Positions 1 through 8,521 are shown, counted from the first letter of the stretch. The stretch is DNA of 64,000 nucleotides from JACVRW01 sp963803245 (GCA_963803245.1 CAWDLI010000007.1:62001-126000); one strand, 5' to 3'. Numbers and translations: made by a program. Notes: a model not told the origin generated them from the letters alone.

Positions 1-1
1 G

Positions 2-217
2 ACGCCGATCGGCCGGGTGCCCGCCCCCGGGTCGTTCGACACCGAGGGCCTCGACATGTCCGCGGCCGACCTCGAGTCGCTGCTGGAAGTGAACGCCGAG
101 GATTGGAAGGCGGAGCTTCCGCTCATCCACGAGCACTTCGCGACCTTCGGCGACCGCCTGCCGCCGGCCCTGCGCGAGCAGCTGGCCGCGCTCGAGCAGC
201 GGCTCGAGCAGGCGTAG
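2..217 (+). CDS. pckG: Phosphoenolpyruvate carboxykinase (GTP), C-terminal end only
   Basis: The window opens inside this gene, so only the last 71 residues are visible. The frame opens with TPIGRVPAPGSF, which resembles the late substrate-domain segment of GTP-dependent PEP carboxykinases, and then carries the family's acidic helical end (WKAELPLIHEHFATFGDRLP). The enzyme interconverts oxaloacetate and phosphoenolpyruvate at the gluconeogenic branch point in the cytoplasm. In a one-carbon-using organism it could also help regenerate PEP. The stop TAG is at 215-217. Everything upstream, including the active site, lies outside the window, so the assignment rests on this tail alone. Confidence 0.8.
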   Translation, partial: TPIGRVPAPGSFDTEGLDMSAADLESLLEVNAEDWKAELPLIHEHFATFGDRLPPALREQLAALEQRLEQA

Positions 218-345
218 GGCCTCAGCCGCCAGGCGCCCGCCCGTCGGCCCCCCCTCCGGGCACCGTTCGGCTGGGTGAGGGCTGCGTTCCCTTGCGCTGC
301 TGTCGTACTGGTGGCCGCTTTGTGACCGGCGCCTTCCTGCCGCTC

Positions 346-396
346 GAGTGTGGCCCGAGTTATGGGCCTATGTGGCGCTTAAGTCGGGCCACACTC
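346..396. terminator. 13-bp perfect inverted repeat between convergent genes
   Basis: GAGTGTGGCCCGA at 346-358 is repeated inverted as TCGGGCCACACTC at 384-396, with a 25-nt loop. It lies between the end of the PEP carboxykinase gene and the end of the convergent glycoside hydrolase gene, where a shared terminator is expected. No T-run follows on either strand and the loop is long, so it may instead be a protein-binding site. Confidence 0.4.
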
Positions 397-432
397 CGGG
401 GGGACTCGGCGGGTCCGGCCTCACTCAGCCGC

Positions 433-1545
433 TCAGCGAGTCGCGCGGGTGAAGCGCCGGAACTCGGCCCAGGCGGGCTTCGGCTGCCCGTCCAGGCGGA
501 AGAGGCCGCAGTAGAACTCCCAGCCGCGCGAGCTGGGCCCGGGACGGTCTCGCCAGCTGAACCAGACGAGCTTGCTCACCCGGTAGCGGGCGCGGCTCCG
601 CACCACGAACCGGAACGCCGAGCGCAGCCGCTGGGCCTGGCCCGCGGGCGTGGTCGAGAAGTACTCGCTGCCGCCGCCCGTGCCCCATCCGAGCTCGGAG
701 ATCCACACGGGCGTGCGGGCGTCGCCGTTGCGGCGCATCACGGTGCGGATGCGGGTCAGCTCGCCCTTCACGCCCCCGGCGTCCTCGGAATAGGGATGGA
801 TCGCGACCGCGTCGAAGTAGCGCTTGATCCCCTTCACGCGGTAGAGATCGTCGAGATAGCGGTAGCCGGCGGGGCCCCTCGTGGAGTTGGCGAGCAGGCC
901 CGCCGTGCCGATCGTGGCTCTCCGGTCGTTCGCGCGGATGGTGCGGCCGATCAGCTTCAGGAGGGACGCGTACTGGCGGGCGCTCGACGGCCCGTCGGAC
1001 CAGTGCGGCGGGTAGTTCGGCTCGTTCCAGACCTGATAGGCCGGGATCGGCCGGCGCGGAACGCCGGGGTGCGAGCTCCAGAAGCTGCCGCCGCGCCCGT
1101 AGCGCTGCACCACATCGCGCACGAAGCGGCTGAAGGAGGCACGCCCGGCGGCCGTGAGCGGCGCGTAGGCGCTGCCGTCGGCGGCGAACGGCGGGCTGCC
1201 GACCAGGACGGCGAGGATGCCGACCCGGGCGCGGGCCGCGCGCTCGACCATGGTGTCGTAGTAAGACCAGTCCCGCGGCGCTCCGGGCGTGGGCTCGACC
1301 GATCCCCAGTCGAAGTTGAGCCTCAGCGTCCCGAGCCGGGCCGAGCGCATCCGGTTGAAGTCGGCCTGCGCGGTGGGCGCTCCGGCGGTGGTGGCCCTGG
1401 GATCGCCCTCGGCGCCGAAGAAGGCTCGCGGCACCTTCGCCTGAGCGCCGCCGGCGAGCAGCGCAAGCGCGACCAGTGCCGCGGCCATCGAGGCGGCGGA
1501 GGTCAGGAGGAGGCGGATATGACTCGACGCGAAGGTCCGGGACAT
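433..1545 (-). CDS. Secreted glycoside hydrolase, TIM-barrel (cellulase/GH39-like)
   Basis: This 370-residue protein begins with a signal peptide (hydrophobic run at about residues 12-36, ending GGAQA). The rest reads as one TIM barrel of the clan GH-A type: the acid/base glutamate fits the NEP triplet at residues 174-176 (QVWNEPN), and the nucleophile fits Glu284 in WISELGWG at the end of strand 7. Both catalytic residues are in place, so an active retaining beta-glycosidase is expected outside the cell. The substrate cannot be read from the sequence. Its position next to polysaccharide polymerase genes suggests trimming or turnover of the cell's own polysaccharide. The ATG at 1545 lacks a clear ribosome site. 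Confidence 0.75.
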   Translation of the reverse strand: MSRTFASSHIRLLLTSAASMAAALVALALLAGGAQAKVPRAFFGAEGDPRATTAGAPTAQADFNRMRSARLGTLRLNFDWGSVEPTPGAPRDWSYYDTMVERAARARVGILAVLVGSPPFAADGSAYAPLTAAGRASFSRFVRDVVQRYGRGGSFWSSHPGVPRRPIPAYQVWNEPNYPPHWSDGPSSARQYASLLKLIGRTIRANDRRATIGTAGLLANSTRGPAGYRYLDDLYRVKGIKRYFDAVAIHPYSEDAGGVKGELTRIRTVMRRNGDARTPVWISELGWGTGGGSEYFSTTPAGQAQRLRSAFRFVVRSRARYRVSKLVWFSWRDRPGPSSRGWEFYCGLFRLDGQPKPAWAEFRRFTRATR

Positions 1546-1602
1546 GATTCGGCGGACCGCTCAAGCTAGCGATTGAGACCGGCCGGGGCGCCGCTCAGGC
1601 GG

Positions 1603-3576
1603 CTATTCCCGGCTTTGCAACCCGAGCACGCCGCGGAGGTAGGCCGAGGGCGGAGCAAGGGCGCGCGTGCGCCGCAGCGCCTGAATGGCACCGGCGCGGT
1701 CGCCCGAAGTGGCCCTCAGCCGCGTCAGCGCGTACCAGAGGCGCCAGTCCTCGGGCGCGCGCTCGATCGCCTCACCGAGCGCCCGCTCCGCCGCGGCCGG
1801 GTCGTTCTCCTCCAGCACCAGCGCAAGCTGCAGGCGCGGCGCGGCGGCCCAGGGCTGGATCGACGCTGCCGCCCTCGCCTCGTCGGCGGCGAGCGCGAGA
1901 TCGCCGTCGGCGGCGGCCTCGCGGCTCGCGCGCAGCTTCGCGTCGGTCGTGAGCGCAATGCCCCCGGCGACGATGCAGGCGCAGCCGGCCACGACCACGC
2001 CGGCCCCCAGCGCAAATCGCAGGGCTCGTGCGCGCTGCGGGCCAGGCATCAGAGCGGGACCGCACAGCACCGCCGCCACGACCACCACCGGGAGGAAGGC
2101 GCCGGGGATCTCCCAGGTCCATTCCACGCCCGCGGCGGTGATGCCGCAGCCGAGCACAGCCAGCAACGCGGCGGCCGCGGCCGGGTCCTCTCCCCCCAGC
2201 CGGCGGCGCACCCCGGCGGTGATGGCCGCGCCGAAGAAGCCCACCAGCAACAGCAGCCCGACCACCCCCAGCTCGGCGCCCGTCTCCACGAAGAGCGAGT
2301 GCGCGTTCCGGACGAAGTAGTCGAGCGACCCGTGCTGGGCCCAATACGGCTCGTACCCCGCCGCGCCCACCCCCCGCAGGGGCTCGGTCTTGAAGGCCTC
2401 CCAGCCGGCCTTCCAGAACTGGTAGCGGCCAGTGCCCTCCGTGCTCGTCAGATGGCGCGTCACGAGCCCGCGGCCGCTCACCTGCTCCTGGGTGTCCGGC
2501 GGCGCCTTCAGCTCGTGCCAGCGCTCCACCGGGTCCGCCCCGAGCAAGCCCACGATCAGCGCCGCGGCGGCTCCCACGGCCACGATCGCCGACACCGCGC
2601 GCGGCACCCGGACCCGCTCGACCAGGTCGTCCACCATCGGCCTGAGGGTCAGCACCGCGCCCACGACGACCAGCGTCAGCACGAGCATCACGTTCGCCTC
2701 GGTGTCGTATCCCGCGGCCTGGATGCGCCCGTCGGTGAAGAGCTCCCGCGACATCGCGGCCAGCACGAGGATCGCCGCTCCGGTCCCGCCCAGGATCACC
2801 GCGGTCACGAGCCTCACGCGCCGGGGACTGAGAACCAGCAGGACCACGAGTCCGACCGCGCCGGCCACCGCTCCGCCGCGCGACGAGGTCAGGAAGACGC
2901 CGAGCGCCGGCAGCGGCACGGCGGCCGTGGCGAGCGCCCGGCCGATCACGGACCGGCTGAGCCCGGCGAGCGCCACCAGCAGCACGGCGGTGAGCGCGAG
3001 CAGCGCTCCGAGCGCGTTCCAGTAGCCGAGCGGGTAGCTCAGCCTCCCGCGCGTTGCGGCCAGCTCCGCGCTCAGGTCCGGGTCGGGCAGGAGCGACGGC
3101 GCCATCCGGCTGGCGAGCGCCACGACGGTCAGCGCCACCAGCCCGATTCCCAGCCCTGCCAGCCAGCTCCGCGCGCTGCGCGCGGGCGAGGCCACCACCA
3201 CCAACGCGAACACCCCGGCGTAGGCGACCGCGCGCAGCGTGTCGTCGAACGCGCCGCCGTCATCCACCCCCCAGCCCATCGAGAGCGCGGTGAACCCGGT
3301 GAGGGCCACGAGGCTGCCGCCCGCCACCAGGGCCTCGGCCGGCACCGGGGCCCTCGGGAACAGCCGAAGCAGCACCCCCGCGACCACCGCCCACCAGACC
3401 GCCACGGCGAGCAAACCCCGTGCCTGAACGGAGTACGCGCCAGTCGGAAGTGTGGTGGCGAGCGTGCCGAGGGCAACTGCTACGGTGACGAAATGAGCAC
3501 TGGAGAGGAGCTGAACGCCCGGCCGGCGCACCCCGGCTCGTCGACGCGGAAGCGTGTGCGACGTCACGCGATCCAC
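1603..3576 (-). CDS. O-antigen ligase/polymerase-like membrane protein with TPR tail
   Basis: The 657-residue protein has about a dozen hydrophobic segments up to roughly residue 540, followed by a soluble alpha-helical tail with tetratricopeptide-like repeats (DGDLALAADEARAAASIQP, then DPAAAERALGEAIERAPEDW). A large loop around residues 375-430 contains GRYQFWKAGWEAFKTEPLRG and NAHSLFVETGAELG, which match the O-antigen ligase/Wzy core (repeating-unit loop and H-x-x-x-x-x-E-x-G motif). It would ligate or polymerise undecaprenyl-linked saccharide at the outer face of the membrane. The GTG at 3576 overlaps the divergent gene. An in-frame GTG at 3531 would reduce that overlap. A paralogue lies at 8980-11046. 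Confidence 0.8.
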   Translation of the reverse strand: MDRVTSHTLPRRRAGVRRPGVQLLSSAHFVTVAVALGTLATTLPTGAYSVQARGLLAVAVWWAVVAGVLLRLFPRAPVPAEALVAGGSLVALTGFTALSMGWGVDDGGAFDDTLRAVAYAGVFALVVVASPARSARSWLAGLGIGLVALTVVALASRMAPSLLPDPDLSAELAATRGRLSYPLGYWNALGALLALTAVLLVALAGLSRSVIGRALATAAVPLPALGVFLTSSRGGAVAGAVGLVVLLVLSPRRVRLVTAVILGGTGAAILVLAAMSRELFTDGRIQAAGYDTEANVMLVLTLVVVGAVLTLRPMVDDLVERVRVPRAVSAIVAVGAAAALIVGLLGADPVERWHELKAPPDTQEQVSGRGLVTRHLTSTEGTGRYQFWKAGWEAFKTEPLRGVGAAGYEPYWAQHGSLDYFVRNAHSLFVETGAELGVVGLLLLVGFFGAAITAGVRRRLGGEDPAAAAALLAVLGCGITAAGVEWTWEIPGAFLPVVVVAAVLCGPALMPGPQRARALRFALGAGVVVAGCACIVAGGIALTTDAKLRASREAAADGDLALAADEARAAASIQPWAAAPRLQLALVLEENDPAAAERALGEAIERAPEDWRLWYALTRLRATSGDRAGAIQALRRTRALAPPSAYLRGVLGLQSRE

Positions 3577-4110
3577 CCTATAGGCGCGCTGAGAGCACTT
3601 GCCGCGGTCGCCGCGCTCGTCGCCCTGGGAGCGCCCGCCGCCTACGCCCAGAGCGACTCCCCTGCCCGCGATCAGTACATCCCGAGCACCGACTCCGGAG
3701 CCACGGGCAAGAAGAAGAACAACAACGACGGCAACGCGAACCAGGGTTCGACCAGCTCCGGCAACGCGGACGATCAGGCACTCGACCAGATCACGGGCGG
3801 CAACGCCCCATCGGGTGACGACTCGTCGAAGAGCTCCAGCAAGAAGAACAACTCGGACGACAAGAGCTCCAAGAAGGACCAGAAGGACGACAAGAACGCG
3901 GAGGACTCGCCGTCCTCGGTCGTGCCCCCGGTGGGGTCCGGCGGGGACGACGATGACGACGACGGCGCCCTGAGCTCCGCGTCGAGCGCCCTCACCGACT
4001 GGGACGAGCCGCTCGTGCCGGGTCTGATTGCGCTGGCGGCGCTGGTGACCCTCGCGGCCTCGATCATCGTGGTCATGCGGCGCAGGCGCTCGCCCGGCCG
4101 CGGACTCTGA
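3493..4110 (+). CDS. Secreted low-complexity acidic/lysine-rich protein with C-terminal membrane anchor
   Basis: No known family is recognised. The 205-residue product has a basic N-terminus, a signal segment (ALRALAAVAALVALGAPAAYAQ), then a low-complexity hydrophilic middle rich in Asp, Ser, Asn and Lys with runs such as GKKKNNN and GDDDDDDG. It ends in a hydrophobic helix (LVPGLIALAALVTLAASIIVVM) followed by RRRR. This is the layout of a wall- or membrane-anchored surface protein, but the sorting motif LPXTG is absent. The ATG at 3493 overlaps the divergent polymerase gene by 84 bp. An in-frame GTG at 3556 keeps the signal peptide and is a reasonable alternative start. Its neighbours suggest a cell-envelope role. 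Confidence 0.6.
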   Translation: MSTGEELNARPAHPGSSTRKRVRRHAIHPIGALRALAAVAALVALGAPAAYAQSDSPARDQYIPSTDSGATGKKKNNNDGNANQGSTSSGNADDQALDQITGGNAPSGDDSSKSSSKKNNSDDKSSKKDQKDDKNAEDSPSSVVPPVGSGGDDDDDDGALSSASSALTDWDEPLVPGLIALAALVTLAASIIVVMRRRRSPGRGL

Positions 4111-4116
4111 CGGACC

Positions 4117-5469
4117 TCAGCAGCTCCGCTCGGCCACGCACGGCGCCACGACCCGCAGGTCGCGGCGCCAGTTGATGCCGCTCGCCCAGTCGTAGTAGAC
4201 GCTGCCGTCGGATGAGCGCCAGACGTCGCTGCCCCGCGCGAACGCGACCATGGGGTCCCGGCGCCCGAAGCTCGTGTACGTGGCGCCCGACTCGAACCAG
4301 ATGTTCCAGGGCGTGCCGCCCGTCGTGTCGCCCACGTAGAGGCCGTATTCCGCCATCGCGCGAAGGATCGTCTTCTTCCAGGCGGGCACCCCCAGGGCGT
4401 TGATCTCGGCCGGCGAGAGGTCGAGCTGGAAACGGGTGCCCTGCGACGGCGCCCCGGCTGAGTGGTCGCACGGCAGCCCGAGCCCGCGAGCCGGATAGAC
4501 CTTGCGCCCGGAGTCGCAGCGAACGAGCATGAAGAGCGCGTGGTCGATGCGCCCGCGGCGCATCTCCTCCGCGCGAATGATTCCCGCGAGCGAGCCGTAG
4601 TGGGCCGCGTTCGCGTCAGAGCCGAGACCGTCCCCGTCGATCCGGGTGCGCCCGCCCCACGAGATCACCAGGCGACCGCCGCCGCGCGGCTTGCGCCGGA
4701 CCTGCCAGAAGTCGTACTCCCACCCGGTGTCCTGATCGACGACGGTCAGATGGCCGTCGGAGCCGGCCGCCGCCTCCGCGCGCTCGGGGATGCGCACGTG
4801 CATTCCCTCGATCTCGCAGGTGCCCCAGCTCTCGGTGCAGTGGATCTCGTACTCCGGGTCGTTGCGGTCCGGGTAGTAGGTCGGGTGCTGCCAGTCGCTC
4901 CGCGTGCCCGACACGCCGGCCTGCAGATCCGCGGGCTTGCCCCATCCGGTCACGCGCCGCACGATCGCGTCGGAGCGCGGATCGAGTCGCGGGCGGCGTG
5001 GCAGGCGCTGATTGAACGGCGAGTCGTCCGCATACGGGCGCCAGCAGCCTCCGGGCCAGCTGCCCACGCCGAAGTTCCCGAGCCCCTCGCTCACGCTCGA
5101 CTCACCGCAGGTGCCCCGGCCGAGGTCGTCCGCATCCGTCACGAGCACCACAAGGCGCGCATGGATGCCGGACCCGTCCTCGCGCTCGGAGGCGAGCGCG
5201 CGCCAGCCGCTTGGCACCCGCAGCCGGAGGACGCCCTGCCGGGCACCCGCCCGGATGCGCTCTGCGCTGACCGCCCGGCGCTCGCCACGCCGCTCGAGAT
5301 AGCCGCGCCTGACCCGGCGCGGGGCCACCCCGCGGACCTTGAACACGAGCACGTCGCTGTCGGCGGCGGCGGGCGCGAACACCCGCTTGCTGGACCCGGC
5401 GCTGGCTCCGGGAGCCAGCACGGCGAGTGCCGCGAGCGCGACGAGCAGGGCGAGCAGCCTCCGTGACAA
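4117..5469 (-). CDS. Secreted protein of unknown function
   Basis: A 450-residue exported protein: signal peptide at about residues 1-25 (LLALLVALAALAVLAPGASAG), then a soluble domain with aromatic- and cysteine-containing blocks (CWRPYADDSPFNQRLP, HCTESWGTCEIEGMHV, TGWEYDFWQV, SDANAAHYGSLAG). I do not recognise a named family. The Trp/Tyr/Asp-rich motifs resemble secreted carbohydrate-active proteins but no catalytic pair can be assigned. The start is TTG at 5469, which is supported by a strong ribosome site (AGGAGG seven bases upstream). It converges on the acidic surface-protein gene with a 6-bp gap and lies in the polysaccharide region. Confidence 0.7.
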   Translation of the reverse strand: MSRRLLALLVALAALAVLAPGASAGSSKRVFAPAAADSDVLVFKVRGVAPRRVRRGYLERRGERRAVSAERIRAGARQGVLRLRVPSGWRALASEREDGSGIHARLVVLVTDADDLGRGTCGESSVSEGLGNFGVGSWPGGCWRPYADDSPFNQRLPRRPRLDPRSDAIVRRVTGWGKPADLQAGVSGTRSDWQHPTYYPDRNDPEYEIHCTESWGTCEIEGMHVRIPERAEAAAGSDGHLTVVDQDTGWEYDFWQVRRKPRGGGRLVISWGGRTRIDGDGLGSDANAAHYGSLAGIIRAEEMRRGRIDHALFMLVRCDSGRKVYPARGLGLPCDHSAGAPSQGTRFQLDLSPAEINALGVPAWKKTILRAMAEYGLYVGDTTGGTPWNIWFESGATYTSFGRRDPMVAFARGSDVWRSSDGSVYYDWASGINWRRDLRVVAPCVAERSC

Positions 5470-5821
5470 GTACGAGCCTCCTGGGACGTTCTCCGGGCCG
5501 TCGCCGCCCGTCCCATCCTTGGGAGCCCGGCCGACTCGCGGTGCGAGCCCCGTGGCTTTGCGAACCCGCCTCGCGACGGGGGTGCCTTTGTCGGAGGCGC
5601 GACTGTGATTGGGTCACCCTCGCTATCGGGTCGCCGCCGGCCGGCGCGGCGCGAGCCCTCGGGGGATGGACGCATGTACGAGCCGCGACGCCCGAAGCGC
5701 GCCCAGAACCCGCTACCTTCTTCGGTGCGATGCACGACCCACCGCCGGGTCGCAGCGCGGTGTGCAGGCGCCCGCAGCGTCGCGCCCCGCGTTCAAGGAT
5801 TGGGCGCCACGGCCGAACGAT
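5470..5821. other. 352-bp intergenic region between divergent genes
   Basis: This gap separates the TTG start of the secreted protein (leftward) from the start of the Wzc-like gene (rightward). It must hold both promoters and the ribosome site AGGAGG for the leftward gene at about 5477-5482. Frames stay open across it by high GC alone and look noncoding (Arg/Ala/Pro-rich). No strong palindrome or promoter was recognised. Confidence 0.4.
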
Positions 5822-7996
5822 GTGCGAGACAGCCGAACTAAACTCCGCTCTCCTCTGAACTCCGCCCCTGACATCTCCGCTCTGAACCGCCCGGCTGAGG
5901 GCGCGCTCGGGCCCTACCTCCGCGCCATCCGTGCCCATCGCCTGCTGGTGATCGCGGTGATGCTGGCGGCGGTCGGCGCGGCAATCGCGTGGACCGCGGT
6001 GCGTCCGGCGAGCTACCAGGCGACCGCGAACATCCTGCTGACCCCGCTGGCGCAGGAGGACACGCAGTTCCAGGGCCTCAACGCCGTGCGCGAGGCCGGC
6101 GATCCGACCCGTACGGCGCAGACGGCCGCCACTCTCATCAAGTCCACCGCGGCCGCGGACCGGACGGCACGCGAGCTCGGCGGCGACTGGACAGCCGAGA
6201 AGGTGCTCGACGCGATCAGCGTCACGCCCGAGGGCGAGAGCAACATCCTTGCGGTCACCGGCACGGCGGACGACGCCACCGAGGCCCAGCAGCTGGCCAA
6301 CACCTTCGCCCGCGAGTCCCTGGCCGCCCGCCGGGACATCATCGCGAGGCAGGCCACCGCCGAGGTGGAGCGCCTGAGGGCGAGCCAGAGCGATCTGGGC
6401 GAAGGCACGGAGGCCGCGGCGACCGTGACCGAGCGGATCAACGCGCTCGAGAAGGTGCGCGTCGACGGCGACCCCACTCTCACTCTTTCGCAGGCAGCCA
6501 CCAAGCCAGAGTCGCCGAGCGGACCCCCGATGGCCGTGATCGTGCTCCTCGCCGCGCTGGCGGGCTTCACCCTGGGCTCCGGCGGCGCACTGCTGCTCGA
6601 GCTCACCGAGCGCCGGATCAGGAACGAGGACGAGACGGTCGCGCTGTACCCGCTCCCGGTGCTGGCGCGCATCCCCCTCCTCAAGTCGAGCCAGCTGCGC
6701 GGCCGCCAGGCCTCCGGCTGGCACATGCTCCCCGCGGTGCGGGAGGCGTTCCGAACGCTCATGATCCAGCTGGGTCCGCACCCGGAGGGCCGCGCACACG
6801 TGGTCATGGTCACGAGCGCCTCGACCGGAGACGGCAAGACCACCTCCGCGGTGAACCTCGCCGCGGCGGCCGCCGCCAGCGGCGACCCGGTCATCCTGCT
6901 CGACTTCGACCTCCGCAAGCCCGACGTGGGCCGCACCCTGGGCGTTCAGCCCGGCACGGAGCTCACGGGCCTCCTCCAGCCCGACACGCAACTGCGCGAC
7001 CTGCTGTCGCCGGCCCCGGGCCTCCCGGCGCTCTCGGTCCTCACCACCACGGTGGCCGAGGGCGACGTGGCCCTCGTCGAGGCGCTCAGCCGCCGGCTCC
7101 CCGAGCTGATCGCGGACGCCCGCGAGCTCTGCAACTACGTGGTGATCGACACCGCGCCGATCGGCGAGATCAGCGATGCCCTGCGGCTCGTGAGCGACGT
7201 GGACAGCATCATCGTCGTCACGAAGCCCGGCAACACGAACCGCGCCAACTTCGAGATGATGCGCGACCTCCTCGAGCGCACCGCGTACACGCCCGCCGGC
7301 TTCCTGGTGATCGGCGACTCCACGCCGCGCACGAGCGCCTACTACGCCTACGGGGCCACCGGCCGCGAGCTCTTCCTTCAGGATCCCGTTCCGGGCAGCG
7401 AGACCCCGCGTCCCGTCCGGACCCCCACCAAGTCGGCGGGCGAGATCGTCTCCGACGGGGCGAACGACCGGCCCTCCGACCGCGAGACCACGCGCCGGCC
7501 CGACCGCGTCCGGCCCCGCACCATCGAGCGCGAGAGCTCCGCGCCGCGGAATGACAGGGAGAGCACCTCCCCCCGCGAGGAGCGCGACAGGCCGGTCACG
7601 CGCAACGAGGCCACGAAGCGGCCCGTCGAGAACGCCAAGCGCCCCGTTGAGGACGCCAAGCTCCCGGCTGAGGACGTCAAGCGCCCCGCGAACGATGTGA
7701 AGCGCCCCGCCGACGACGTGAAGCGCCCCGTCGAGGACGCCAAGCGGCCCGCGGACGACGTCAAGCCTTCGGCTGAGACCGCCAAGCGGCCGCCAGACGC
7801 CACGAAGGTGAGCAACAACGGCGAGGGCGATGCCTCCACTCCGAACTCCGAGCGGCCCGCCGGAGAGAACGGCCCGCGCCGCGCCAACGCCGAGAGCGGC
7901 TCGCACCGGCGCCCCGCGCGCCCGCCTCGCTCGGACGAGCGCAGCGCACGAGCGGACAAGCCGTCCCGCTCCGAAGACCGGCCCTCGAAGAACTAG
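5822..7996 (+). CDS. Wzc/CpsCD-type polysaccharide chain-length determinant fused to BY-kinase-like ATPase
   Basis: The 724-residue protein starts with a Wzz-type domain: one membrane helix (LLVIAVMLAAVGAAIAW), an extracytoplasmic region, and a second helix (AVIVLLAALAGFTLGSGGA). The cytoplasmic BY-kinase-like ATPase follows, with Walker A (TSASTGDGKTTS, about residues 332-343), A' (ILLDFDLRKPD) and Walker B (YVVIDTAPIG, about 438). Such proteins set chain length and drive polymerisation and export of capsule or exopolysaccharide. The last 200 residues are unusual: Arg/Lys/Asp/Pro-rich with nine 7-residue repeats, and no tyrosine after the YYAYG segment, although BY-kinases normally autophosphorylate a C-terminal Tyr cluster. 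The GTG at 5822 was chosen because residues encoded upstream look noncoding. Confidence 0.8.
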   Translation: MRDSRTKLRSPLNSAPDISALNRPAEGALGPYLRAIRAHRLLVIAVMLAAVGAAIAWTAVRPASYQATANILLTPLAQEDTQFQGLNAVREAGDPTRTAQTAATLIKSTAAADRTARELGGDWTAEKVLDAISVTPEGESNILAVTGTADDATEAQQLANTFARESLAARRDIIARQATAEVERLRASQSDLGEGTEAAATVTERINALEKVRVDGDPTLTLSQAATKPESPSGPPMAVIVLLAALAGFTLGSGGALLLELTERRIRNEDETVALYPLPVLARIPLLKSSQLRGRQASGWHMLPAVREAFRTLMIQLGPHPEGRAHVVMVTSASTGDGKTTSAVNLAAAAAASGDPVILLDFDLRKPDVGRTLGVQPGTELTGLLQPDTQLRDLLSPAPGLPALSVLTTTVAEGDVALVEALSRRLPELIADARELCNYVVIDTAPIGEISDALRLVSDVDSIIVVTKPGNTNRANFEMMRDLLERTAYTPAGFLVIGDSTPRTSAYYAYGATGRELFLQDPVPGSETPRPVRTPTKSAGEIVSDGANDRPSDRETTRRPDRVRPRTIERESSAPRNDRESTSPREERDRPVTRNEATKRPVENAKRPVEDAKLPAEDVKRPANDVKRPADDVKRPVEDAKRPADDVKPSAETAKRPPDATKVSNNGEGDASTPNSERPAGENGPRRANAESGSHRRPARPPRSDERSARADKPSRSEDRPSKN
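7613..7801 (+). repeat. Nine tandem 21-bp (7-residue) coding repeats
   Basis: Nine in-frame 21-bp units encode variants of AKRPxED (for example AKRPVED, VKRPADD, VKRPVED, AKRPPDA) in the C-terminal tail of the Wzc-like protein. Units differ by several substitutions, so this is an old, diverged array. Lys-Arg-Pro alternates with acidic pairs, giving a charged, disordered, possibly stalk-like tail. Confidence 0.85.
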
Positions 7997-8073
7997 CCTG
8001 TCCCGCCTGCCGGCCGTCCCCGCTGGCTCGGGGCCACCGGCGCACGCCAGCGATTGGTCTCCGGCTAGGCGGT

Positions 8074-8135
8074 CCCCCCGCTGCGTCACTCTGGTGCCCG
8101 TATAGGGCACCTAGATGACACGGCGGTAGGCCAGC
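8074..8135. repeat. Hairpin repeat element, copy 1
   Basis: About 62 bp, nearly identical to 8286-8347 (212 bp apart). Its core at 8083-8121 folds as two stacked stems: GCGTCA pairs (with one mismatch in this copy) with TGACAC, and inside it GGTGCCC (8093-8099) pairs with GGGCACC (8105-8111) around loop GTATA. Conservation of both stems argues that the structure, on RNA or DNA, matters. Confidence 0.75.
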
Positions 8136-8285
8136 TCCCTGTGCCGAGCACTGTGCGCGACCCCAATGCTCCGGTCACATGGGCCTGTGGGCTCGCTCTA
8201 CGGGGTCCGCCGCTCGGATCAGCACCGCTGGCCGCCCCGGCCGCGATCACAGGCAGACCTGACCGCACCCAACCGAGGACGCGTC

Positions 8286-8347
8286 CTCCCCGCTGCGTCA
8301 CTTTGGTGCCCGTATAGGGCACCTAGATGACGCGGCGCGAGGCCAGC
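8286..8347. repeat. Hairpin repeat element, copy 2
   Basis: Second copy of the element at 8074-8135. Here the outer stem is perfect (GCGTCA at 8295-8300 with TGACGC at 8328-8333), the symmetric internal loop is CTTT/TAGA, and the inner stem GGTGCCC/GGGCACC (8305-8311/8317-8323) has loop GTATA. Both copies are followed by AGGCCAGC. Confidence 0.75.
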
Positions 8348-8430
8348 AACGCACGCGAGCTACCAAGGAACCGTGCGCGGCGAAGCCCTGCGGCCTGCCT
8401 CGCCGCCCTAGGCGAGCGAAAAGCAAGCAG

Positions 8431-8488
8431 CCCGGGGTCCGCAGGGAGCGACGCGTGCACCGCACGCGAGCGACCGGCGGACCCCGGG
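8431..8488. other. Nested inverted repeats (12-bp outer and 7-bp inner stems)
   Basis: CCCGGGGTCCGC (8431-8442) pairs perfectly with GCGGACCCCGGG (8477-8488). Inside it CGCGTGC (8452-8458) pairs with GCACGCG (8462-8468) around ACC. It could be part of a small RNA or a cruciform binding site. Nothing shows which strand would be transcribed. Confidence 0.45.
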
Positions 8489-8521
8489 ATGCGCAGCTTT
8501 GCAGCCGCCTAGAAATGCGAA

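Noticed and set aside
103..1569. Long open frame opposite the glycoside hydrolase
   Set aside because: Arg/Ala/Gly-rich composition with no domain; the opposite strand encodes a clear signal peptide and catalytic motifs. Very high GC leaves antisense frames open.
7613..7801. CRISPR-like array of 21-bp units
   Set aside because: Units are in frame, contiguous without spacers, and encode a protein repeat.
5102..8110. 1000-residue open frame opposite the Wzc-like gene
   Set aside because: No recognisable domain; sense-strand gene has Walker motifs and membrane helices. The antisense repeats simply mirror the coding repeat.
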